From: Desulfovibrionaceae bacterium
Lineage (GTDB): Bacteria; Desulfobacterota; Desulfovibrionia; Desulfovibrionales; Desulfovibrionaceae
Direction: 5' to 3'
Assembly: GCA_015709205.1 (NCBI GenBank)
Contig: JACCQO010000021.1
Span: 1 to 59,086, forward strand
Length of the DNA: 59,086 bases
The stretch's first letter is position 1, and the number at the start of each line of letters is the position of its first letter. Under the pieces are notes generated by a model, which saw only the letters and a program-made list of their open reading frames with translations, had not been told where the DNA came from and made no database searches. The position numbers were made by a program, and so were the translations under genes. Of this stretch, positions 7,179-16,355 are shown one piece after another.

Positions 7179-9599
7179 CTACGCGGCCGGGGCCGCGTCG
7201 GCCACCGGGAGCGTGAAGAAGAAGCGGCTCCCGCTGCCCATCTCGCTCTCCACCCAGATGGCGCCGCGGTAGTGGGCCACGATCTCGCGGCAGATGGCCA
7301 GTCCCAGCCCGCTGCCCTTGAGCGTGTGCGGCAGGGTGTCGCCCTGGTCCACCTGGCGGAACTTGTCGAAGATCCGCGCGGCGTCGGCCGCGGCCACGCC
7401 CACGCCCGTGTCCGCCACCTCCACGCGCACCACGTTCGACGCCGGGGCCGCGACGCGCACGCGCACGCAGCCGCGTTCCGTGAACTTGGCCGCGTTGTTG
7501 AGCAGGTTGACCATGACCTGAAGGATGCGGTCGCCGTCGGCGTGCACCGCGGGCAGGTTCTCCTCGCACTCGACCACGAGCTCCACCTCGGGCCGGTCGT
7601 TGAACTCGCCGCGCACCGAGGACACGGCCAGATCCACCAGGTCGGGCAGGTACAACCGCCGATCGCGCCAGTCCATGCGGCCGGTCTCGATCTTGGAGAG
7701 GTCCAGGAAGTCGTTGATCAGCCGGGTCAGCCGACGGCCTTCCTCGGTGATGATCTCCAGGTTCTCCACAATGCGCCCGCCCTTTTTGACCAACGTCTGG
7801 TCCGTGGCGAAGGGCAGGAAAAAGTGCTCGAAATCCCGGCGGATGAGCTGCGCGAAGCCGCGGATGGAGGTCAGGGGCGTGCGCAGGTCGTGGGACACGG
7901 TGGACAGGAACGCGGACTTCATGCGGTCCAGCTCGGTCAGGCGCATGTTCGCGGTCTTGAGCTGCACGGCCTGTTCCTCCAGCAGGCTCGTGCGCTCGTG
8001 CACGATCTCCTCCAGGTGCAGGTTCAAGGCGGCCAGTTCATCCTCGGTGCGCTTGCGCTCTGTGATGTCCGTGACCATCCAGAGCACGCCCTTGGACATG
8101 TCCGGTCGCTCGGCCTGGTCCACGGCGGCCCCCGAGAGCAGCATCCACAGGGATTCGCCGTCCCTGCGCCGCAGCTGGTACTCCACCTGGATGCGCTCGC
8201 CGCGCGCCAACTCGCTGTAGTGCGTGTCCCCGAACTCGCGGTAGCGCTCCCGGCTCAGGTGCAGTTCCAGCATGTTGTGTCCCAACATCTCGTCCCCGTC
8301 GGCGTAGCCGAAGAGCTCGGCCGCGCGCTGATTGGCGCGGTGGATGCGGCGGTCGCCGCGCAGCAGCAGGATGCCCACCTGGCTGTTGTCGAAGATGGAG
8401 CGCATCTCCCCAAGGGCCAGGCTCAGCCCCTGCTGCACGCGGCGGCGCTGGAGGATGTTCGCCCCCATGGCGAGCAGGGCCCCCAGCAGGCAGACCAGCA
8501 ACCCCGCGGACCACCACACGGCATGGCGGTACTGCTCGTAAAAGGACGCGGGCCGGTTGACCACGAGGCTGCCCGAGGGCAGCAAATCCTCGCCCACGCC
8601 CGCGCGCACCAGGGCCGCGTGGTCGAACATGTAGCGGCTGGGCACCGTGCTCACGCGGGGCAGGGTCGCCGTGTCCTCGCCCGCCAGCACGCGGGCCGCC
8701 AGACGGCCGGCGGCCATGCCCTGGCGGTAGGGGCTGGCGAGCAGGCCGCCCACGATGCCCCGGCCCAGCGAGGTGTCCAGGAGTCCGTAGACGGGCGCGG
8801 AGGTGGCAGCGCACAGTCGCGCGCAGACGTCTTCGCTGTCGAGATAGGCCCCGCTCGCGTCGCGGTAGAAGACACAGAAGAAAAACACGCTGTGCGGGGG
8901 CGCGGAGCTCGCGCGCAACACGAGTTCGTCCACGGTCAAGTCGTCGAGCACGGTCGCCTCGACCCGCCCGGCCAGGGCGGACAACGGGCCTTCCAGGGCC
9001 TGGCGCACCTTGCGCCCCGTGTTCGTGCGGTCCAGGACCACGAAGAGCCTGCGCGCGTCCGGATGCAGGCGCAACCCCACTTCCAGCCCCTGGCGCAGGC
9101 CGAGGTCCTCGGAAATGCCCCAAAACCCCGGGTACCCCGCGATGTCCCGCTCGGTCAGGTCGTTGGCCCCGCAAAAGACCACGGGCGCGCCCGGGAACAG
9201 GTCGTCGCGGTGCTGCCTGAGAAAGTCCAGGGCGTTGTCGTCCGAGGCCAGGACGAGGTCGAAGCGGATTCCGGCGAACTTGCTGCGGTAGCCCTGATAG
9301 AGGCGCCTGAAATGTTCGGGCGAGGAGAATCGCTTGGAATCCATGTATTCCACGAGCAGGTCGATGGGGCCGGTCCGGCCCAGGCCGTCGCGGATGCCCC
9401 GAAAGATGTCGTCGGAATACTTGAGCCCGGCGTGGTAGGAGCTGAGGTAGAGCACCCGCCTGGCGTGCGGGACGGCATCGGCGGCGCGCGCCGCCCACGG
9501 CCCCAGGGTCCACAGCGCGCACGCCGCCATCAGCGCGCACAGCCATGGCCCGACGATCCGCCCCCCCCTTACGTTCAACGCGGCCCGAGGTCCCTGCAT
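7179..9599 (-). CDS. Membrane sensor histidine kinase with periplasmic substrate-binding-like domain
   Basis: An 806-residue kinase. A signal or anchor segment (about 16-40) is followed by a periplasmic domain of the ABC substrate-binding type (about 45-345; begins RRVLYLSSYHAGLKYSDDI) and one membrane segment (361-382). A PAS domain (about 398-515), a coiled-coil linker, HisKA with phospho-accepting His570 (STVSHDLRTP) and a HATPase domain with NLLNNAAKF, DTGVGV and GSGLGLAI boxes follow. It presumably senses a periplasmic ligand; which one cannot be told. The ATG at 9599 has a GGGGAG site; the frame extends 51 codons further but without signal character. No response regulator is adjacent, so it is an orphan unless it phosphorylates the receiver of the neighbouring hybrid kinase. 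Confidence 0.88.
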   Translation of the reverse strand: MQGPRAALNVRGGRIVGPWLCALMAACALWTLGPWAARAADAVPHARRVLYLSSYHAGLKYSDDIFRGIRDGLGRTGPIDLLVEYMDSKRFSSPEHFRRLYQGYRSKFAGIRFDLVLASDDNALDFLRQHRDDLFPGAPVVFCGANDLTERDIAGYPGFWGISEDLGLRQGLEVGLRLHPDARRLFVVLDRTNTGRKVRQALEGPLSALAGRVEATVLDDLTVDELVLRASSAPPHSVFFFCVFYRDASGAYLDSEDVCARLCAATSAPVYGLLDTSLGRGIVGGLLASPYRQGMAAGRLAARVLAGEDTATLPRVSTVPSRYMFDHAALVRAGVGEDLLPSGSLVVNRPASFYEQYRHAVWWSAGLLVCLLGALLAMGANILQRRRVQQGLSLALGEMRSIFDNSQVGILLLRGDRRIHRANQRAAELFGYADGDEMLGHNMLELHLSRERYREFGDTHYSELARGERIQVEYQLRRRDGESLWMLLSGAAVDQAERPDMSKGVLWMVTDITERKRTEDELAALNLHLEEIVHERTSLLEEQAVQLKTANMRLTELDRMKSAFLSTVSHDLRTPLTSIRGFAQLIRRDFEHFFLPFATDQTLVKKGGRIVENLEIITEEGRRLTRLINDFLDLSKIETGRMDWRDRRLYLPDLVDLAVSSVRGEFNDRPEVELVVECEENLPAVHADGDRILQVMVNLLNNAAKFTERGCVRVRVAAPASNVVRVEVADTGVGVAAADAARIFDKFRQVDQGDTLPHTLKGSGLGLAICREIVAHYRGAIWVESEMGSGSRFFFTLPVADAAPAA

Positions 9600-10082
9600 G
9601 GCTCTCCCCGGGACGGGGCGCGCCCCGTCCGTTCCGGGCGGCGCTCCGGGCGTGCAGGACAACGTCCGGCACGCACGGACCACCACCCGCGCGATGGTTC
9701 CCCGCCCCTCGCCTCGCCCCCCGGTGAGCCGACGGCCCCGTTTCCCCCGCACGCCGAACGTGCGACAGAATACGGTGAGTTCAATGTATACCCCTTATCT
9801 CCCCCTCTGTCATCCAACCTGCGCCAATAATTCATGTTGCGCCGAAACCCGGACGCCATGCGGATTCGCGCGTCCCCGACGGACGCGAGGAGCGCAATGT
9901 CGCAACACGACGACAAAAAAAGTACCGTATAAACATGTTGTTGAACGGAAGTCGCCGCGATGCGCGGTCCGAATTCCCGGCCCGATATCCCGAACGGACA
10001 ATCGGAACGGATGCGCGATCACGGCGGGGAGCCCGACGCCCACGAAACGGTTCAAGGACGGGGAGCGGGCGGGCCTGCGGCC
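9600..10082. other. Intergenic region between two kinase genes
   Basis: 480 bases without a credible gene. It holds the candidate promoter at 9785-9813, an AT-rich patch at 9915-9945 and a short GCGTCC/GGACGC stem near 9866-9884. On this evidence the two kinase genes are probably separate transcription units. Confidence 0.4.
9785..9813 (-). promoter_or_regulatory. Candidate promoter of the membrane histidine kinase gene
   Basis: Read on the minus strand: ATGACA (plus 9808-9813), 17 bases, TATACA (plus 9785-9790). It lies in the only AT-rich patch between the two kinase genes and would leave a leader of about 180 bases. Confidence 0.45.
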
Positions 10083-13000
10083 TCAGGACCGGCCGGTCCT
10101 GCCGGAACGACCGGCGCAGACCTCGCCCAGGGTGCGCAGCAGCTCGCGCATGGACACGGGCTTGGACAGGTAGGCGTCCATGCCCGAGCCGAGGAAGCGG
10201 TCCATGTCGTCCTTCATGGCGTGGGCCGTGAGCGCGACCACGGGCACGCGGGAGCAGTGCGCCAGTTCCGGCGCGGTGCGGATGGAGCGGGTGGCCGCCA
10301 GGCCGTCGAGCACGGGCATCTGGACATCCATGAGCACGCAGTCGAAGGAGGCGTCCGCGAGCAGGTCCAGGGCGATGCGGCCGTTGGCGGCCGTGGTCAC
10401 CTGCACGCCCCGTTTCTCCAGGAGCTTGCGGATGCTCATGCGGTTGACGGCCTCGTCCTCCACCAGCAGCACGCGGAGCGCACCCAGGCCGGTCGCAACG
10501 GACAGGGCCTCGTCCGGGGCCGCATCGGCGCCGCTCGCGGGCCCCGCGTCCGGACCGGCATCCGGTTCCGGGGCCGATCCCGCGTCCGGGATCGCGAAGG
10601 GCGGAAGGGGGGCCGCGGAGATGCCCCACATCGGGCCGGGCCGGGCCACGGCGCACGCATCGGCCGGGCCCAGGGGGATGCTCACGTAGAAGGTGGTGCC
10701 CCGCCCCTCGGCGGAGCCCCCTGCTCCGGAGTCCTCAGTCCTGGAGTCCTCAGCCCTGGAGTCCACGGCGATGGTCCCGTGCATGAGGGCCACGATGCGC
10801 TTGACGATCTGCAGCCCCAGCCCCGCGCCCTGGAACCGCCGGGTGTAGGAGGTGTCCGCCTGGGTGAAGGGCTCGAACACGTAGGCGAGCTTATCCTCGG
10901 GGATGCCCGCGCCCGTGTCCGCGACCGTGAAGAGCACGCGGCAGGCCGCGCAGGCCGGGCCGAAGCCCCCGGTGCCGGAGCCCTCGCCGGGGCCGGAGCC
11001 CTCGCCAGGGCCGGAGCCCTCGCCAGGGCCGGGCTGCCACTGCAGGTCCGCGCGCACGCGGATCTCCCCTTTTCCCGTGAACTTGACCGCGTTGCCCGCA
11101 AGGTTGAAGAGCACCTGGCGCAGGCGGATGGGGTCCCCAGTGAGTTCGCAGGGGATGCGCGGGTCCAGGGACACACGAAAGCGCACGCCCTTGGCCTCGG
11201 CCACGGGCGCGTAGGTCTCGCGGAGCATGGCCAGGATGTCGGCCACGTTCAGCCGCTCCCGGGCCAGGAGCATGCGTCCCGCTTCGACCCTGGAGAGGTC
11301 CAGGATGTCGCTGAGCAACCGGGTGAGGTTGTGGCCCGAGCACAGCGCCGTGCGGATGTATTCGTCCTGTTCCGGGCTCGTGTCCGTGGTCTCCAGCAGT
11401 TGGAGCATGCCCAGAATGCCGTTGAGCGGGGTGCGCACCTCGTGGCTCATGTTGGCCAGGAATTCGGTCTTGGCCCGGCTGGCGGATTCGGCGTGCTCGC
11501 GGGCGCGTACCTGGGCGGCCTCCTCCTCCTTGCGGCCGGTCACGTCGCGGGCCACGGCGTAGGCTACGCCGAACTCGGGCCAGGGCTGCGCGACCCAGTT
11601 CAGCCAGCGGTAGGTCCCGTCGCTGCAGCGGTAGCGGTTCTCGAAGCGCACGACCCCCTCGCCCCGCGCCAGCTTGTTGCGGAGCACGTCGAGCGTGGCA
11701 TCCAGGTCGTCGGAATGCACGAAGTCCAGGAAGGGACGGCCGAGCAGTTCCTCCTCGCCGTGGCCCAACAGGCGCGTGAAGGCCGGGTTGACCTTGATGA
11801 AGGTCGCGGACTCGATGTCCGCGATGCAGATCAGGTCCAGGGACATGGTGAAGATGCGCACCAGGTCTTCCTGGAGCCGCTTCTTCTCGGTGATGTTCAC
11901 GCCCAGGGAGGTCACGCCCTGGGGCAACCCTGTGCGGTCGCGGTCCATGGCGTTGGTCCAGCCGATGATCAACCGGGTTCCGTCACGGCGCAGGATGGCG
12001 TTCTCGTAGTAGCCGAAGGCACCCGGATCGCCCCGATCCAGGGTCTGGCGGAACACGGTGCGGATGGTTTCACGCTCGGCAGGCTGGATGAAGAGGTCGA
12101 ACCAGTCCCGGCCCATGACCTCCTCCGCCCGATACTCCACGAGGTCCAGGAAGTAGGCGTTGGCAAAGACGATGCGCCCCTCGCGGTCCAGGGACAGGGC
12201 CACGAGATCGACGTTTTCCAGGAAGCTGCGGAAGCGGAACTCCGAGGTGCGCAGGGCCTCCTCGGCCTCCCGGCGCGCGGTGATGTCCTGAAAGGTGCCC
12301 ACCACGCGCACGCAGCGGCCGTCGCGCAGCACGGGCTGGCCCACGGCGCGCGCCCAGAACGGGGTGCCGTCCGCCCGGGTGCAGCGCGCCTCGAGGTCGA
12401 AGGGCTCGCCCTGCTCCACGGCGCGGTTCATGGCAGCGGCCACGCGCTCGCGTTCGTCCGGCGGATAGAAGGCGAGGTGCTCGTCCGGCCCGGGCGGCGG
12501 CGTGCCCTCGGGGATGCCGACGATGGCGTAGGTCTGGGAAGTCCAGGCGGCGGTGCGGGTGACGAGGTCGTGCTCCCAGCCGCCGATGCGGGCGATGCGC
12601 CCGACCTCGGCGAGCATGGCCTCGCTCCGGCGCAGGGCCCTGTAGGAGGCGCGCTGCTCGGTCACATCCACGAAGACCGTGGCGAAACGCCCGGGTTCGA
12701 GCCGGAAGGCCGCGACCTCGAAATAGCGGCCCAGCGCGCTGGAGAAGCCCACGAAATGTGTGGGGTCGCCTGTCGCGACCACGCGTCCGTAGGCCCGGAT
12801 CCAGGATTCCTCCACGCCCGGGAGCACCTCGCGCACGGTGCGGCCGACGATGTCCCGCGCCGACAGCCCGGTGAGCCGCCCGAAGGCGGGGTTCACGCTC
12901 AGGAACCGGTAGTCCGTGGGTTCGCCGCGTTCGTCCGTGACGATCTCGTGCACGGCGAACCCGTCGAGCATGGCCCGGAACAGGGTGCGGTACTCGCGCT

Positions 13001-13487
13001 CGGCGAGCTTCTGGGCCGAGACGTCCAGGGCCACCTCGAAGACCGCCGTCGCGCCATCGCTGTCGATCAGAGGCGCATCGTAGAGCAGCCATTCGCGGCC
13101 CCTGCCGTCGGTCCATTCGCGCGCCACCGGGCCGCCCGAGCGCAACACCCGCTCGACGATGCAGGGCACGCAGGGGGTGGAGCGGCCGTTGAATATCTCG
13201 TGGCACGTGCGGCCCACGGGGTCGGCGCAGAAGGCGCGCCTGAAGGCGCTGTTGGCAAAGCCGACGACGTGGCCGGCCCGCTGCACGAGGACGGGCCAGG
13301 GCAGGCTCTCCATGAACTGCTCCAGGCACGGCGTGCGCGTCTGCACGGCCCGCTCCCGGCTCCCAGGCGTGCACCCGGCGCAACGGCCGCCGCCCGTTCC
13401 GCCAGGCCCTCCTGCGGCCAGACGCGCCTCGGCCTCGCGCAACGCCGCCAGCAACTCCGCGCGGCTCATGTCCTCGTAGCGGCCCAT
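10083..13487 (-). CDS. Soluble multi-PAS hybrid sensor histidine kinase with receiver
   Basis: A cytoplasmic kinase of 1134 residues without membrane segments. Five PAS/PAC units are recognisable at about 55-160, 165-280, 290-405, 412-535 and 540-655. HisKA follows with His682 (ANMSHEVRTPLNG), then a HATPase (about 780-940) and a C-terminal receiver (1004-1120) with phospho-acceptor Asp1054 and Lys1109. The first PAS carries Cys95, Cys106 and Cys109 (TCHEIFNGRSTPCVPC), a pattern seen in some redox- or cofactor-binding PAS domains. Two low-complexity inserts interrupt the HATPase: GSGPGE repeats at 819-838 and EDSRTEDS repeats at 909-925. The ATG has a GGGGGGA site. No HPt or output gene is nearby, so the phosphorelay partner is unknown. 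Confidence 0.88.
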   Translation of the reverse strand: MGRYEDMSRAELLAALREAEARLAAGGPGGTGGGRCAGCTPGSRERAVQTRTPCLEQFMESLPWPVLVQRAGHVVGFANSAFRRAFCADPVGRTCHEIFNGRSTPCVPCIVERVLRSGGPVAREWTDGRGREWLLYDAPLIDSDGATAVFEVALDVSAQKLAEREYRTLFRAMLDGFAVHEIVTDERGEPTDYRFLSVNPAFGRLTGLSARDIVGRTVREVLPGVEESWIRAYGRVVATGDPTHFVGFSSALGRYFEVAAFRLEPGRFATVFVDVTEQRASYRALRRSEAMLAEVGRIARIGGWEHDLVTRTAAWTSQTYAIVGIPEGTPPPGPDEHLAFYPPDERERVAAAMNRAVEQGEPFDLEARCTRADGTPFWARAVGQPVLRDGRCVRVVGTFQDITARREAEEALRTSEFRFRSFLENVDLVALSLDREGRIVFANAYFLDLVEYRAEEVMGRDWFDLFIQPAERETIRTVFRQTLDRGDPGAFGYYENAILRRDGTRLIIGWTNAMDRDRTGLPQGVTSLGVNITEKKRLQEDLVRIFTMSLDLICIADIESATFIKVNPAFTRLLGHGEEELLGRPFLDFVHSDDLDATLDVLRNKLARGEGVVRFENRYRCSDGTYRWLNWVAQPWPEFGVAYAVARDVTGRKEEEAAQVRAREHAESASRAKTEFLANMSHEVRTPLNGILGMLQLLETTDTSPEQDEYIRTALCSGHNLTRLLSDILDLSRVEAGRMLLARERLNVADILAMLRETYAPVAEAKGVRFRVSLDPRIPCELTGDPIRLRQVLFNLAGNAVKFTGKGEIRVRADLQWQPGPGEGSGPGEGSGPGEGSGTGGFGPACAACRVLFTVADTGAGIPEDKLAYVFEPFTQADTSYTRRFQGAGLGLQIVKRIVALMHGTIAVDSRAEDSRTEDSGAGGSAEGRGTTFYVSIPLGPADACAVARPGPMWGISAAPLPPFAIPDAGSAPEPDAGPDAGPASGADAAPDEALSVATGLGALRVLLVEDEAVNRMSIRKLLEKRGVQVTTAANGRIALDLLADASFDCVLMDVQMPVLDGLAATRSIRTAPELAHCSRVPVVALTAHAMKDDMDRFLGSGMDAYLSKPVSMRELLRTLGEVCAGRSGRTGRS
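10713..10763 (-). repeat. In-frame short tandem repeat in hybrid kinase
   Basis: Degenerate 18-base units containing GGAGTCCTCAG encode the EDSR-type repeat in the loop before the last strand of the ATPase domain. The units differ slightly, suggesting slippage followed by drift. Confidence 0.6.
10974..11033 (-). repeat. In-frame 18-bp minisatellite in hybrid kinase
   Basis: About three near-identical 18-base units (plus strand GGAGCCCTCGCCAGGGCC) encode GSGPGE repeats inside the HATPase domain, between the N box and the G1 box. Unit length is a multiple of three, so copy-number change would keep the frame. Confidence 0.75.
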
Positions 13488-13786
13488 GGTCCCCCCGTCC
13501 CCTCGCCTTCCGGGCGTCCGGCCGCCTTTCCACGCCCAACGGCCCGGAAAACGGCGGTCATTCTTGCCTCCTTACCCTCAACCACTTTTTTTGGGAAATG
13601 ATAATTGGTTCACGGCCGCCCGTTGCGGACGACGCGCCGGGGCGTCCCAACGGCACGGACAAGGGGCGGCGCACGCGCCGATCCGCCGGAGCCCGGCTGC
13701 GGCGCACCGCCCGGCTCCGGCGGAACGGGCATGGCGCCGACGGGGCTCCCGCCGACGCGCCCGCTGCACGCCGGGCCGGTACGCAC

Positions 13787-13815
13787 TTGCATTGCGGCAT
13801 TTGTGTTGATAGTAT
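13787..13815 (+). promoter_or_regulatory. Candidate promoter of the first MarR-GNAT gene
   Basis: TTGCAT (13787-13792), 17 bases, TAGTAT (13810-13815). The -10 sits at the centre of the perfect palindrome, so a bound repressor would block polymerase. Confidence 0.5.
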
Positions 13816-13828
13816 CAACACAAATGCC
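13796..13828. promoter_or_regulatory. Perfect 33-bp palindrome, probable MarR operator
   Basis: Arms GGCATTTGTGTTGATA (13796-13811) and TATCAACACAAATGCC (13813-13828) are exact reverse complements around a single central base. The AT-rich element stands out in a G/C-rich region 92 bases before a MarR-domain gene. MarR dimers bind such inverted repeats, so autoregulation is the natural inference. No T-tract follows, so a terminator is unlikely. Confidence 0.8.
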
Positions 13829-13920
13829 TTGACCCGACGCCGTTCGCGGCCGGGGCGGACGAGGCAGGAGCGCCCGGGCCATGCCCGGGCCATGCCAGAA
13901 GAACAAGATGGGAGGACGCC

Positions 13921-15060
13921 ATGCACCGTTGCGTCGCCGCCTTTCGGCGGTTCAACCGCTTCCACACCCGACTGCTGGGGCTCTTCAGCCCCCGCCTGCT
14001 GGCCACGCCCCTGAGCCTGGCCCAGGCCCGCACCCTGTACGAGATCGCCGCGCGCCCAGGGACGCACGCCGCGGCCCTGGGCCGCGACCTGGGTATGGAC
14101 CGCGCGCAGGTCAGCCGCATCCTCGCGCGCCTGCGCGACCAGGGGCTGATCCGCCTGCTGGACCCGGCTGCGGGACGGCGCGGCGCGCCTCTGGAGGCGA
14201 CGGACAAGGGGCTGGAGACGCTGCGCGACCTGAACCGCGCGGCCGACGCCCAGGCCGCGCGGCTATTCGCCGGGCTGAGCGCGCACGAGCGCGCGCGGCT
14301 GGCCGGGGCCCTGTCCACGACCCGCGCCCTGCTCGCGCGCGGCGAGACTCGGGCCGCGGCCCAGTCCGAAATGCGCGCCCACGGCGCGGCTTCCGAAAAC
14401 CCGGACGCTCCCGGCCAGTCCGGCCCACAGGCGTGCGCTCCTGCCGGCGCAACGGCCGGGAGAGACGCTGCGCAGGACCGGACCATGGCCCGACAGGCCC
14501 CGTGGACCCCGCAGACCCCGCAGGAGAGCGCCGCAACCCCCACGCCGGGCGCAGTGGCCCTGCGCCCGGCGCGCTCCGGCGACATGGGCCGGGTCATCAC
14601 GCACCACGCGGACGTCTACGGCGCCGAGTACGGCTTTACCGGCGAATTCGAACGCTACGTGCTCCTGGGGCTCGCGGCGCTCGCCCAGGGGAGCAACGAG
14701 CGCGAGGGGCTGTGGATCGCGGAGCGCGACGGCGCATTCCTGGGCTGCGTGGGCGTGGTGGAGGCGGAGGCCAACGCCGCGCAACTGCGCTGGCTGCTGG
14801 TGCTGCCCGAGGCGCGCGGGCTGGGGCTGGGGCGGCGGCTGGTGGAATGCGCCGTGGACTTCTGCCGCGCGCAGGGCTACGCGAGCATCCTGCTCTGGAC
14901 CCTGCGCGCCCTGGACGCGGCGCGCGGCCTGTACGCGAGCAGCGGCTTCCACCTGGCCGAAGCCCGAAACGGCACCATGGGCGGCCGGCCCCACGTGGAG
15001 GAACGCTGGGAAATGGAGCTGGTGGCGCGGACCCCACGGCCCGACGACGGCCAGCCCTGA
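13921..15060 (+). CDS. MarR-type regulator fused to GNAT acetyltransferase (first copy)
   Basis: A 379-residue fusion. The N-terminal winged-helix MarR domain (about 5-140) has its recognition helix at LGMDRAQVSRILARL (57-71) and the wing at about 77-95. An Ala/Pro/Gln-rich linker (about 145-208) leads to a GNAT domain (about 212-370) with acetyl-CoA motif ARGLGLGRRL at 298-307. Such proteins are known as bifunctional HTH regulator/N-acetyltransferases; the acetyl acceptor is unknown. The start has a GGGAGG site. The promoter and a perfect palindrome lie just upstream. A second gene of the same architecture follows after 285 bases, but the two share little obvious sequence. Confidence 0.88.
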   Translation: MHRCVAAFRRFNRFHTRLLGLFSPRLLATPLSLAQARTLYEIAARPGTHAAALGRDLGMDRAQVSRILARLRDQGLIRLLDPAAGRRGAPLEATDKGLETLRDLNRAADAQAARLFAGLSAHERARLAGALSTTRALLARGETRAAAQSEMRAHGAASENPDAPGQSGPQACAPAGATAGRDAAQDRTMARQAPWTPQTPQESAATPTPGAVALRPARSGDMGRVITHHADVYGAEYGFTGEFERYVLLGLAALAQGSNEREGLWIAERDGAFLGCVGVVEAEANAAQLRWLLVLPEARGLGLGRRLVECAVDFCRAQGYASILLWTLRALDAARGLYASSGFHLAEARNGTMGGRPHVEERWEMELVARTPRPDDGQP

Positions 15061-15299
15061 TTCCGCCGAAACAGGATCGCGCCTCGGCCGCGCGGCGGCG
15101 CAAGCCGACAGCACCGCGAGCGGCAGCGGGCGGTGTCCTCCGCGTCCAGCCTGCGCCTCCCCTTCCGCGTCGCTACGCACCGCCACAAGCACCCTCTCGC
15201 GTCACCTCCGCAGCCCCCTGACGGCGCGGCATCTCCCCCCACAGCCGCGAAAGGAATCCGGCACTCCCCCTTGCCATCGGCGCGGCAAGGGAATAACGT

Positions 15300-15327
15300 T
15301 TGCACTTACGTAGGCAACTACTAATAT
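15300..15327 (+). promoter_or_regulatory. Candidate promoter of the second MarR-GNAT gene
   Basis: TTGCAC (15300-15305), 16 bases, TAATAT (15322-15327), in an AT-rich patch 19 bases before the gene. TACGTA is palindromic inside the spacer and TTGC/GCAA flank it, which could mark an operator. This implies a separate promoter for the second fusion gene. Confidence 0.55.
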
Positions 15328-15345
15328 CCATCAGGAAGGAATGCC

Positions 15346-16308
15346 ATGGACTTGTTGCAGGAACTCGGGCCGGTCGCCCTGGGCAGCCGGCTGCGGCGGC
15401 TGGGGGACACGTTCGCGGCGGACGCGGCGCACATCTACGGACTTTACGGCGTCACGCTCCAGCCCCGCTGGTTTCCGGTCTTCCACCTGCTCTGTTTGCA
15501 GGAGGAAAGCACCATCACCGCCATGGCCCGGGACATCGGCTGCTCGCACCCCGTGGTCAGCCAGGCGGTCAAGGAAATGCGCCGCGCCGGGCTGGTGGAG
15601 ACCGCGCCCGGCCGCACGGACGGCCGGGTCAACGTGGTCCGGCTCGCGAAAAAGGGCCGCGCGCAGGTTCCGGGCATGCAGGCCCAGATGCGCGACGTGG
15701 CCGTGGCAGTGGAGCGGCTGCTGGGCCGAATGCGCCACGACCTCTGGCGCGCCATCGAGGAGCTGGAAGCGCTCCTGGACAAGGAGGGCCTGTACGCCCG
15801 GGTGCGCACGGTCCGCAAGGAACGGGCGGCGGCGGCGGTCGAAATCATCGATTACGAGCCGCGCTTCCACGAGGATTTCCGGCGATTGAACCGCGCATGG
15901 GTCGAACGCTATTTCGAGCTGGAGGAGGCGGACAACGAGGTCCTGGATAACCCGGAAGAACGGGTGATCGGGCCGGGGGGGTGCATCCTGCTGGCGCGCC
16001 GCGCCGGGGAGATCGTGGGCACGGCGGCCCTGCTGCGCATCGACGCGACGACCTTCGAGCTGGCCAAGATGTCCGTGAGCCCGCGCGAGCAGGGCAAGGG
16101 CATCGGGCGGCGGCTGGCCACCGCCGTCCTGGACCGGGCCCGCAGCCTGGGGGCCCGGCGCGTGTTCCTGGAAAGCAACACGCGGCTCACGCCGGCCGTT
16201 TCCCTGTACTCCTCGCTCGGGTTCACGCCCATGGCCAGCCAGCCCTCGCCGTTCAAGAGGTGCAACATCCAGATGGAATTGCTGCTGACCGGCGGCGCAT
16301 CCGATTGA
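15346..16308 (+). CDS. MarR-type regulator fused to GNAT acetyltransferase (second copy)
   Basis: A 320-residue protein with an N-terminal MarR domain (about 20-145; recognition helix near CSHPVVSQAVKEMRRAG) and a C-terminal GNAT domain (about 165-315). The GNAT has acetyl-CoA motif REQGKGIGRRL at 247-257 and an ESNTRLTPAVSLYSSLGF segment typical of the family's last helix. The start has an AGGAAGG site. It is followed 47 bases on by a DUF2000 gene on the same strand. Unlike the first copy there is no long low-complexity linker. Confidence 0.9.
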   Translation: MDLLQELGPVALGSRLRRLGDTFAADAAHIYGLYGVTLQPRWFPVFHLLCLQEESTITAMARDIGCSHPVVSQAVKEMRRAGLVETAPGRTDGRVNVVRLAKKGRAQVPGMQAQMRDVAVAVERLLGRMRHDLWRAIEELEALLDKEGLYARVRTVRKERAAAAVEIIDYEPRFHEDFRRLNRAWVERYFELEEADNEVLDNPEERVIGPGGCILLARRAGEIVGTAALLRIDATTFELAKMSVSPREQGKGIGRRLATAVLDRARSLGARRVFLESNTRLTPAVSLYSSLGFTPMASQPSPFKRCNIQMELLLTGGASD

Positions 16309-16355
16309 ACCGCCGCGCCCGGGTGCCCCCCCGCAACGAGCACAGGGAGAAGGAC

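Larger units (their letters stand above)
13488..13920. other. Divergent regulatory region
   Basis: 433 bases between the hybrid kinase (leftward) and the first MarR-GNAT gene (rightward). The only clear elements are the palindrome and promoter near 13787-13828; the G/C-rich remainder shows no gene. Confidence 0.5.

Noticed and set aside
6762-9830. 1022-codon plus-strand frame opposite pgpA and the histidine kinase
   Set aside because: Antisense shadow; the minus-strand frames encode recognisable full-length families.
9827-9850. Sigma-54 promoter (TTGGCGC...) upstream of the membrane kinase
   Set aside because: The GG-N10-GC spacing is not met; a sigma-70-like element nearby is better.
10974-11033. 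CRISPR-like array
   Set aside because: Units are contiguous 18-base repeats without spacers and stay in the kinase frame.
9960-13601. 1213-codon plus-strand frame opposite the hybrid kinase
   Set aside because: Antisense shadow without domains or a ribosome binding site.
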